From: Diphasiastrum complanatum
Taxonomy: Eukaryota; Streptophyta; Lycopodiopsida; Lycopodiales; Lycopodiaceae
Direction: 5' to 3'
NCBI GenBank assembly: GCA_029204225.1
Contig: CM055102.1
Location: 38,624,121 to 38,688,120 of the forward strand
Length of the DNA stretch: 64,000 bases
Below are positions 36,301 through 48,300 of this stretch, in pieces. The number at the start of each line of letters is the position of its first letter. Within the stretch, counting starts at the first letter, position 1. Position numbers and translations under genes: made by a program. Under the pieces are notes generated by a model, which did no database searches, was not told where the DNA came from, and worked only from the letters and a program-made list of their open reading frames with translations.

Positions 36301-39300
36301 TTCCCGTTGCTGATGCAGTTCTACCTTCTTTGGCTTTTTGGATACCTTGGTATGATGTCCCTATCTTTTGGGATGATCCTCTACTATCTTGGGCATTACG
36401 AATACCTTGGTATTCCTGGTTGCTGCTTGATCTTCTTCTGGTTCCTTCGCATTCCTGGTTGTTCCATATTGCTTGGTTTCAGATGACACGGCTGAGATGT
36501 TCCCTTCGTCGCCACGATGTTGATCCTGAGTTGTTCCCTTTCTTACCAGCTGCCATTCACTAGGTTCGCCTTCACTATAGTTGACGCAGCCGGCAAATTC
36601 AGTTTCTGGTCCAGTGGGATGATCGTCATGTTGAGGAGGCCATAGGGGAGCATATTGATGTCTTTATCATACACCATCATTTGCAGATCAGGCTCGTGCT
36701 CTTGCTGCACTTGTTGATTCCTCTACATCAAATGTTGCTCTAGTTGTTGATGCACTAGGGCTTGCTGTTGTTTGATCCAGTTTCTTTTTGGCAGTTGGGT
36801 CTTTTTTTTGTGCCAGGGAGAGTTATGGACTCGGCTCATTACATTCACCGCGTCCATTTACATTTACTTTACTTTATGCATAAGCAGGCCTTGGGCCCTT
36901 TTTTATTCATCAGTGACACTTAGACTATATGGTTGGCCTTTGGCCTTATTACTCATTATAGGCCATTTGGACATATTACTGGAGAGTGGGGGCCTTCTTG
37001 GAGATCGCACTATTATCCCTCCCAGTTGGGCCCTAGCCACTGGAAGCTTCCTTTTAGGGCTTCCTCTAGGCTATAAGTAGGGAATCTGTGTCATTTGTTA
37101 CTCAGCTGATGATATTGATCTCTCTCTTTAGTCTCCTTAATCTCTCTCTTACCTGCTTTCTAGGGGTTAAGTCTTGCTTATGTGATGCTTTCATAGCTTA
37201 GCTAGGGTTAAGTCTTGCTTATGTGATGCTTTCATAGCTTAGCTCTAGATCAATTGTGGCTTCATTCGTAACTTCCAAGTTCAATAATTGCATCTGACAT
37301 TTTTTAACTGGTACCTTAAATGTGGTTTTGCAAATTAACTCTTACTGAAACTTCCAACATCCTTTGTTTGCAAGTTTTTATTGTTGTTTCTTCTAGGTTT
37401 TTTGCTGTAATTTTTGGTGACGAGTGTCAGTTTTCCAAAGCGACTTTTCTTTACCATGACAGATCCCAATGTCACAAAGTGAAGGACGAGACCATGGAGT
37501 GCACTGCTCCAGATCAAGGAGCAGGACAGCATGGAAAATTGTTGATGAGGTGAACATTAGCTATATCCTCTTTGCTTGTAAATTTACCAAGACAGTTATT
37601 TCGTAAAAGCTTAGTCTAAGAATGAGATTGCAATGTGTGTTGCAGTATCTTCTACCTTTTGTGGAGGAGGAGAATTTCAATTTATCAACAACCTGCAGGC
37701 TTCATCCTGAGAATGATATGTTTAGAGAGCAAGAGAAAGAAAAGGATGAGCTTAGACCACATCATTGGCAATGCAGATATTGCAGGAAAGTGTTTCGATC
37801 AGAGGAATATCTGGACAAACATTTTAATAATCGACATAGTGCCATGCTGAATATGGTATGGAGCTAAAAATTCTCTTTAAGGTCCTCTCATGAAAGGAAC
37901 TTCCATAACCTGCTAAGTTCAAGATCTTGCTTTTGATTGTTTTTCGTGTTTGGCTGAAAACAGAAATTTTTTGTAAGTAGAGCATTGTATTTCTTGTTTG
38001 GCTTGAAAAAAAAAATTTCTTTTTAAGAATAGTTTTACGAAACCTGTAAACCAGAACACAGGTGTCATGCTGCTGTGTTCTTTCCACCTTTCAACTTTCT
38101 CAATGTCTCGATAGTTCCTAATACTGCTCTAAGGTGATGGGGGTAAGTTTTTGTCTCGAGATTGAGGCTAATAGTCATTATGGACAGCCATTTGAGTACG
38201 TGCAATGGCCAACGACAAGATTTTTTCTTCTTTTGCATGTTTCACTATTAGGTGTATGCGATTAAACTTGGCCAACTGATTTTTGGATGCTCAGGGAACT
38301 TATTCTTTGAAAAAACAAGTTTTCATTGTGCTCATGTTCATAATCAAACTTCAGGTTCATCATGGAAAGTTTAGATTAGCTTTACTTCAACCATATAATG
38401 GAGCAAAACTGTGGTTTCCTTGTCAAATCTCATTGGATTTGTGCAACTTGTTAAAAGACCGTTTATGGAGACCACCATTCAGATGCCCTGAAGTCATCCC
38501 GCTTCTAATTTCAAGTATGTTCAGTAGCTGCATGCAAATGTCATGTCAAAGCAATATGCTGTGGAGGTCACTTCTCAAAAGTTTGGAGTTTTTAATTGTT
38601 AATGGTGAAGTGTCTTCCTCTAGCTACTTGAAAACGCGAGATATGATAATATTTGTCTGTGCACACCGAAGCTTATTGTTCTGTAATATTGTGTAGAGTT
38701 AGGAAGGAGCCATTTTTCGTTCTAGCTGTGTTTCGTAGATTTTAAAATTTGTCTTGGAAGCTTTATTGTATCAACTGGCTTGAATTTCATTGTGCGTTTG
38801 TAAGGTTCCAGTTCATAACACCATCATCCATATGAACGTATTGGCATGAATTTCTCACACGTTATTTCTTTTGCAAATGTCATAGAATATGCATCATTAT
38901 TCCAATATGACCTGCTTTTGTTTGATTCGTACTTTATCAATCTGTGATGGGCAGAGTCGACAAAATTGCTTGGCAGATGTCTGTGGAGCTATTCATTGTG
39001 ACTATATGGACAGTAAGCATAAGAAGCAGTATGCACACAGGAAATGTAACCCTAGTGTCTCCCGCAGAAATCAACATTTATGTGAGGTAAATCAATATAT
39101 AGAAAACTATAACGAATTGTCTTCATTTGATTTTATGATCAGTAGGTGTTTTCAGTTTGACACTCTCTTACTTGTCTGGGGCAATTTGAAATCTCGGCAT
39201 CACTTTTAACATACCACATTTGGTCTAATACCCCTGTTGGGGGGTTTGGGGCGTGGGCAAGTTTAAAATTAAGGCATCTGAGTTTCTAGTGAGGTCAAGG

Positions 39301-42300
39301 AGGGGGCGGTTTTACACAAATGAAGGGCAGCTTTCCTAATGTTAGTTATTGACGAATTATGAATATTGGAAGATTAAGCTTCGAGATATCTTGCACCCAA
39401 GAGGGAGATGGCAGGGACACTGGGGTTTGTAACAATGGAAAGTTTAAGAATGGAAGGTATATAGCCATGGTGGACAACAAAGAATTATGATTGTTAAACA
39501 TTAAAGGACAAGGAAAAATGAGGCCGAGTTTGAACGATGGAAGGTATAACAACAGAAAGTTTAACAACGGCTGATGTGGCATTGATGTACAAACATAATG
39601 CTCAATGGTACTCAAGGAAGACAAAATGGTGAGTGGTGGAGTATACTCTACAGTAGAACATGCTCAGGTGGGTAGAGAGGGTAGATGCCAACCCTTGCAA
39701 AGCAGCATGCTTAAGTTGTGACTGCAATGTAAAGATTTTGCCATCAAACCTCTGGTCTGCATGTGCTTGCATCTCCTCTTCACATACCTGCATTTAAGCT
39801 CACCTCTTGTGTATACATGAATGCATGTCTTGTTCATCAAGTTGATTACGAGCATGTTTGGCACCATCCTCCCAAAATCTATGTCTGTTGCGAGCTACAA
39901 AGTATATATAGCTGCGTCATGAGCCACTCAAGACTAATATAGTTGAAAGTCTCTGTAGATCTGTGTCTAGGATTTTTTTGCTGGTGGTTTCTCCACCAAA
40001 TTGAGGCACTAGTGCATGTATATAGCTGCTGACTGTATCTTTTGGGGATCACTTTTTTAATATCTATTAAAATCTAATCAGAGCTAGCAATGTGATTTTC
40101 TATCTCATTAGTATTTGGTGACTTCGAGTAAAAAGCCAATTGTACCTCGTGATGCAGATTATTAGTAACCTGAGAGTTGGCCGCAATAAAAGGATTCACA
40201 CCTGCACCTGAAACTGGAATAAATTTGAAAGTCAGTGTTGTGATGGATATATAGAGAGCAACGCGAAGAGATATGCCTCAATTCAATCAGTAAGGACAAC
40301 TAACTGTACCAATGTTGTAGTAAATAGAATGCGCAATGTGGAATGCTAAATGTTCCTCAAACATTGTGCTACGGTGTTGAAACATGATGTACATATTTTG
40401 GTTTATGACAAACATCAGAATGTACAATTATCTTGGTCAAAGGTGACTAAAGGCCGCTTCAAGTGTATGGGTGTCGTACTAGTTTGGAGCAAGAACCAGA
40501 GTGCAGCATAGATTGGAACAAAGGTGTCCAAAAGTTCCTTCTAATTGATGGTACTATTGCTGCAGGCCAGGGACATCGACTAAATATAACACAACCAAAT
40601 TACATTTTGCTATCTAGCTATGCTTTAAAGTCCGGTTTTCAGCATGCTGAAGTGATAGAATGTAGACTCTTTCTATTTTTCTTTGAGGAGGTTGAGACTT
40701 CATTTGATTAGCTTTTGCTCTTTAGTGCTAGCCTCCATCGTGACCGAGTCTCCCCTTCCACCTTTAGAAAAGTGATGTAAACTCAGTATGTTGATCTTTG
40801 TACAAAATTCAAATTTATGAAAGCTTACATGCATGTGACCTGCACGTACTCATGGGCTTCGATGAAGTGAATAGGGATGTCGAATCATTTTGTGCACTAT
40901 GGATGATGAAGTTGATGGTCTAAGAATTTATGTGTGGACTCTGCAAGGTTGAAGATTGCACATCCCCTTTTTTTCGTAGAGTACAATTCTGGACACAACA
41001 TTTCTGCAATGAAATATGGAAAATGGTAACTTTAAAAGAGTGGGTGAGCGAGTGTGTGTGTACAGAAAGAAAGAAAGCTTTATCAAAGATTGTGAGGTAC
41101 CAGAGGTACGTGAAACTAAAAGAGTACATTTATAGTGTGGTCCAACTTAAATTCTTCAAGGAACAAGCTGTACGTGTAGCAGTAAACTAAGAATGAAGGT
41201 ACAAAGATAATATGATTGAATGAAGGAAATATAAGAGAACTCAGAACCAGCCTTAGGTTTCATTTTCTATCCTCCTTGACTTGCTAGATGAAGTTAATTT
41301 AAAGTCATGCTTTGGTCAAAATGGAATATTATGTTTTTTGTTTTGCAAGGTTCTGTTTCGGATCCCCAATGGGTCTTTAGATACTTGGGATGAGTTCATT
41401 GGACTCTCAAAGCTTGTCAATAGTTTTTTATCAAAAGATCTTGAATGTCAAAGTTTGGTCAACACAGAATGTTCTAGTTTTTGCAAACAGATTTAGTATT
41501 GATACCGTGACAATACTTCTACTCTTTGTTATTTTATGAGTTCATAGCACTTTATAGCTAATTGATCATACATTCCTAGCTAAGATTTTGGATTTTGAAG
41601 TTTCTTCAGACTCTTGGCATTCCGTCTTTGATCGTAATATTTTGTGTTCTTCTAATTTTTTAAAGTCAATGTGTTTTCATTAGTAAGATGTGTTTTCATA
41701 TTGTAGTAGAAAATAGACCATTCAGAGGAGCAAATAGGCTTGGACAGCCACCTAAACTAATCATTCCATCATCAAAGTGGTTTATTATCAGCTTGTTTAA
41801 ATGTGACACTTGTCTAGAAAAAATAAACAAAAATAGGGATGGGAATTGGAACATGCTGTTCACCAAACCTTGCAAGTCTATTTAAAAAAATAATGCAATA
41901 ATTATTGGCATCAACTAGTTGTGTTCAGAGAACAATCAATGTGAAACATAACAAATGTTGTAATAGCTTGTGAAAGAGATGAAGTGTTAGCAAAATCTAA
42001 AAGCTGAATATCAATCTCCTTTACTTCTAGATATACAGATCACGATATGAAAAAAGGTTCTGTGGTAAGCTACAGTGGACACTTCTTTGGTATTTAGATT
42101 TGAAGTACAAAGTCCAATCATTCATTAAGTCCGGCCTACATATGTAATTCTCAACGAGTTATATGTTTTTGTTCACAATTTACTTTATAAGCTTTTGATT
42201 TTAGTTTCCTAATACCATCGTGTTTACAATATATCTTCTAGTTTTTCATATTGATTAAGTTTCTATGTTTTGAATGTTGTTTTTATCCTTTAGAATCTAC

Positions 42301-45300
42301 CAGGTATCTGTACTAGCTTTGAGTTCAGCTTCCTGTTGAGATCCATTCCATGGCAAATAGTCAATAACATATAGTAAAATAAATCCCTAAGCTTTGCTAA
42401 CGTGCATGTTTCAGCAAGGTAATCAGGATCTTTACAGCTTTGAGTAGAAGAGTGTAGTAAGAGGGGCCCAACGCACACTGAACCGTCTTTGCAATATTCT
42501 CCCAGCGGGTAGTGATTAAGGAGATGAAGTGAGCCGAGTATTCAAATGTATTTAAAAAGAACTTAATGATGTCCTATAAGTGATTACATTTACTTTTATC
42601 TTTGAACATTTGCTTTTTTCTACCTCTCATCTTAACTCTTGAAATTTTATGTACATGGCAGAACCTCGCAAACAGTTGTTTTCCACCTAAAGAAAGTGCA
42701 GTTTCCAGTCGTTTACATGGTAATTTTCCAAGACTTGGCTGGTGTGTTGCAGCTTTGATTTACATCAAAGTTGAACATGATTATCTTAAGTAGCAATCAG
42801 CATTCTAGTTGGTGTCACCTCCTTTGGATTTTCATATTTGAAAAGAAAGAGTAGTTGTTGGCATAAGAAAGATTCTGTATACTCTAAGAAAGAAGGGAGC
42901 AAAATGGAGGTTGAATGTGTCATTTTCTTGTTGTTGGTGATTCAAGTACTAAGCCACTTAAAAAACTGTGCTTATTTGACTATTGTTTAAATATTCATAG
43001 CAACGGTTTGGGGTTATGTTGGATGATGAATTTGTATAGTTTAGGGTAGTGTTGTAAGAGAAATTTTCACATTATGTGGTCAGTCGAAATTCGCCTGCGA
43101 TCATGGTGCTAATGAAGTTAGTGGTCGAGTAGGGTTAGTCTTAGGCTATCAGGCCACCGTAGCTGATTTGCATATGTGCTCTGTAGAGGTACTATTTTGC
43201 TGCTTTTCGATTTCTTGGTGAAGATCTTGTGAATACAGTTACTGACTTTGATTCAGAGCATATTAGATATTCAGCTCCCTAACATAGATTCTTTAGTTGT
43301 TGCTTTGAGTCCTTCAACTGGTGACTTTGCTGTACTTTATTTCAATAAGAAGCATCCTTGTGATTTTGAGTATAAGCATGTAGTGAAATATGAGAGCTGC
43401 AGGCTGTAAACAAGTGATCTGTTTCATTATGAAAGGTAATTAGCAGCAAGATTGGTGTATTTGACCCTAGTTGTCAACATTGGCAGTCACTCAAAGGGCA
43501 CCTTAATCGACGTTGTGAATCGTAAGCTTCCAATAAATTTTTTAACAGCTCTTCTGTTTTTACAGATTTTTTCCTGCGTCAATTTTGTGATGCACATTCC
43601 TGCAAACAAGCCCAGAAGATTTTTCCCCGTGGGAATGGGGTAAGTACCATCCTTTTGTCCTGGGGCCAGCAGGCTAACCAACTATTTGCTATTCACTACT
43701 AGGGTGGTATTAAACTAAGTCTAATCATTTCAGACTACTTTCGAGGCCTTTTGTCCACGCAAAATATGTTCTTAGAAAAACATGGCATTGGTATGAGAAA
43801 TATTCGATATTAAATATACTTTTGATGTCTCGATGACACTTGGATGAAACTGCGATGTGATCAGAGATCCAATGATATGAACTTTTATAATGTATTAAAA
43901 AATTCAAGCGTGACATATGTCCGCTTGCATTATGAATCTGAGAAGACAATTTTGGGCCTTCTGTGCTTTTTTGCAAAAGGGTATGATGTGCTATGGTATT
44001 GGAAAGTGCCCACATCAAGATCATTTTTCTTTGCCTTTTAGTATTTTTCTTTTATGCATGGCTTGGTTGCACAAACACTTTGGGGCCCATTCTGTTCTTG
44101 ATTTCAGAATGCTGTTAGGAATTGAATAAAAAAGGGGATCTTATAAAGTCTATAGCTATTACTTTATTCATAGAACACAGAGAAGAGATGAAAGAGAAAG
44201 ACAACTTCATTGGTCATTATAGAGTCACAAATGTATCACATAATGATGAAATTTTAAAGTTGTTAAAGGGTTCTCCTGATCTCTAACTGAAAGCTGTGCT
44301 TACTATGCAAAATCTGACTTACTCTTATCAAGCTAAACTCCTAAATAATCACCTATCTTCAAGTGATATCCAGGCTCTGTTTATGGTCTTCAAAGACCCA
44401 TTGATTTGCCCCTAGGGCCTCTAGTCTCCACTCTTCTCTTGAGGTTTAAATAACGACTTTTAATCCCTAAAGGCTAACTACAAATGATTGCTTCCAATAC
44501 ATTCATAAATTGATGAATTTGAGGTACCAAATGTCCATCATCCATGTTGTGGCCAGCTGAGTTTGTACTAATTCTTTCTATCTTTAGTACTTGGCATAAG
44601 AGGGAAAGAGCAACATCCAATAGCATTCACGAATGGGACTCAGGACTAAAGAGCATACTAAATTTCAAAGACATCTCATTCGCCCAAGAATCACAACCAA
44701 GAATTTCAGGTTGACTGTAGATATAGTAAGTTGCCAAGGCTACGTCTCAGATTGTTCTCCACTTACATAATACAAAACAAAAGCTTGCAAGTATGTATAC
44801 GAAAAATCTGCAATCCGTAGAGAGTGGTCGCACGAGAGATGTTCACTATCCTCATATTCAAATGAGAGAGCTAACTTGAACAAGATGCTGCTTGCGAGGC
44901 CAATCTCCCTTTGCGACCATCATTCCTTGATAGCCTGCCTTTGCCTTTCTATACCACTGAGGCTGTAGTCTTCCTTGTGTAGGTGCATATATATAACCAT
45001 GTTGAGAATGGGATATGTTTGTCTTTGATGTTACCTTGCCTTGTAGGTTATAGACTGGTATTTATCAAAGCTATTGCTTGGGGTGGTGGGCCATTCTTAG
45101 GACTACTCTAGGTTTAGGGTACAATCAGGGCACTTTTGACCTAACTTGTGACACAAGTCACCTAGTTCAGTATAAGGAGGAGTTGGGGTAAATCACTCAG
45201 TGGAATGATCCTTAGCTACTGCTTGTAGGGTCTTAACCATTGATTCTATGTGATGCTCTCGGTCAATCCTTGTAGGGGAATTATCATTCGCTTCATGTAT

Positions 45301-48300
45301 GATCATTTATGCTTCCTTGATATCAATGTCTAAGATTTGTGTTCTTCACTCGGTAATAGGGCACTTTCCTGAGCAATTGGGAACTTGTCAAATTTTTGTT
45401 TTTTTCTGGTCTTTTTCTCTCTCTAGATGTTTTTTCTCTCTCAACATTTTTTGCGATAAATCTTTTGTTTGTGATTAGAATTGAGTTGTGTCAGTTGCAT
45501 TGGTTTCCTAGCAGCTAGGCACTCAGGGACAAGTGCTAGTTGTTGTCTCTCTCTAGACCTATACAAACATTTTTTGCCACAACTTTTTTGTTTGTTGTCG
45601 AAATCAAGATTTGTTAGTTCTGTTGGCGCTCCTAGCTGCAAGGTGCCTGTAGTGTAGTGATTTTCATTGCTGGTCGTTTTTGGAAATTCTAATTTTTCAG
45701 CTTTTGGGGAATTTATTTTTTTCATCCTATTTTGTGACAGAAGTTAAAAATAATCATATGCATGAGGGTGCTATGCTGAGGCAAGACTATTGATTCAAGT
45801 TTCACGTGAAACAGAGCTCTACATCACAAGATCTTGCAAGCTCAAGTTTTTGATCAAAAGAGGTGAAATTGTTTATTTTATTTGGTTTTCATTTTTCTAC
45901 ATTCTCTTACAGATGTGATTGGATCTTCTTGTTTCCTATTGTTCCTTAATCCTTAAGATTTGTTTTCTATCCATTTTGACTTTCTAGTTTATGAAAAGTC
46001 AACCCTAGATCAAACTAGAATATTTTGTTTTTTTTTGAGAGATTTTGTTTATAGATCGTTACATTCTTCTTTGCTTTCCAAACTCATTGCACTTTGTTGT
46101 CTATGAATTGGAGTCTCTATGGAAGATATTGCAAGTCAAAATTTGGTCACGACAAAGAAATATTTTGCTTTCTGCAGAAAGATTCTGTTGAGTGGATCTT
46201 CTTCGTCTTTTTTCTTGCCCAAGTTTCTTGCACTTTACAGCTTGTCAATCACGCATTCCTAGTTCAAAATATTATGTCCAGTATCTTCATTCTCTTTTGT
46301 TACTCTTGTCATTTGGACACTTTCATAAACTTTTTGGGGGTCATATTTTGATGTCCTTGATCGTTCTACTGTCTCATCATTATTGTTCACTTGTTTGTGG
46401 TCTCTTTTGGTAACATCTACCTTCTATAGTCATTTATAGGTGGTGAGCAGACTTATATGCATGCTAGTGCCCATTTCTGGTGGGTTCTTTTTCTTTGACG
46501 TGTTGCTACACCTGCGCTACTTGACACCGATCTTCCACCTCTTAGTGTGTTTTTCATAGTTTCATTGAAACACGTTTCATGCATGAAACTCTGTTTTGAA
46601 ATGGTCCATTCGAAACGGAATTTCAGTGAATGAAATGGAAAAAAGAAAAAGAAAAAGAGCCTATTTTTTTTTCGGAGTTTTAAACAATCCTATTGCCACA
46701 TCTTTTATGCTTGGATTCATCATTCCATCAGTCTTCAGCTAGCATATTCGGTGTTGCTGCAGTCTCTTAGCACCCATTTGTTGAGGCATATGCAGCTTTA
46801 GATCAGTGATATCTCGTACGTGAGGTATGATGCCATGATCAAATTGCCGCTTTACATCCATTGATTTATACCCCTCCTATGATTATTATGGACTTGTTAA
46901 CAGTATGCCCCAGTCCTCTTGTTCCTACAGTCCTACCAGAGTTTCATGTTCCTATGGTGGCTAGTATACATGTGGTCATCTTGTCACATATGCAGTGGTG
47001 CCTAGTTCATTATGCTACCTCCTATCATTGCTGTGAGACTTTATGTTGTGTTGCTACCTTTTGGAGTCAATTTATGCTTGTTTTATAGGTAATCCCTGGT
47101 CTAGATATCTATTATGGGATGCATTTGAGCTAGTTCTTGTGGATGGTTCACATTCATAGGCCTTACGGATTGCTTGGGATCTCTATACATGTGCATAGTC
47201 ACATGTTCCTGTTACTACTTTTGGTACTCCTGGTCTATTTGACTTGCTTGGGATGTATTTGATGACATGCTCTATTATATTGAAAAACATTTTTGGTCCT
47301 TGCGGATTGTTTGGGGCATGTGTACAGTTCTAGCTCCATTAGTCGCTACGAGCATGCGGCATTCTTGGTTGCCATGGCTTGCATGGCTGCATTACATAGC
47401 TTGGACTGTTTACATATATATGTTGCTGTGGAGGCATGATGCTGGTCCTACAAATTGTTTTTGGCGACATCTTGCATGAAAAAAAAACTCTCATACATAT
47501 TCAGATTATGCTAAGGTACATTATGTTCCTGCTAATGGTGTGTTTGATTCTGGTCCGTTTCTGCTCTACATATGTGCATAGTCTTAGTATGCCCACTGGT
47601 TTCTTTCATCGTAGAGGTAGAGATTTGTAGGCTTACACGCCATACTAGTATTCTCGCAGGATTGGTGCACATGTTGATGCGAGGTTTTTCCTTATTTTTA
47701 TGTTCTAGGATACCATTGCTCCTTATACATCTGTGAGTCTTCTTTTATGATTACAACATGCGGGGTTTGTTTATAGGCATCGTTTCCCTGGTCTCCCTTT
47801 TCCAAGTTCCTCATTGTTGCTTCACAACATTCTTATTTGAGATGCCTAGCATGGGATGTATTTGCTATTGGTACCTCTCCATGTCCATTGTTACCTACAC
47901 TTATTTGGCATGCTTGGCTGCTTCGGCTTGGTTGGGAGCATTGTTATACTTCATCTTGTTTCTGACATTGCTATTGGCTTGCGCCTCTATGAGTAAATCC
48001 TTCAGATGGTTTACCCGATCCTCCGGTAGAACTAGATGTATTGAATGTTTCCAGGGTTCTTTATGATTGGGTTCTTTTGATTCTGCTATGCTTTGTACAT
48101 CTTTTGTTGTAGTATGCGACTTGCGCGCAACGCTTTTTCAGTTACTCCCATGCTTTATATTCCTATGGTCAGTACAGTTGCGGATATACAGTGAGTGGAT
48201 GTCACTCAGATGGTACGGCTTTTATATTCAGAGTATCCTTATGAGGTCCTTTCCAATGGATTTGCTGATACTATAGTTATGAAGTTTGTTACTCCTAGTT

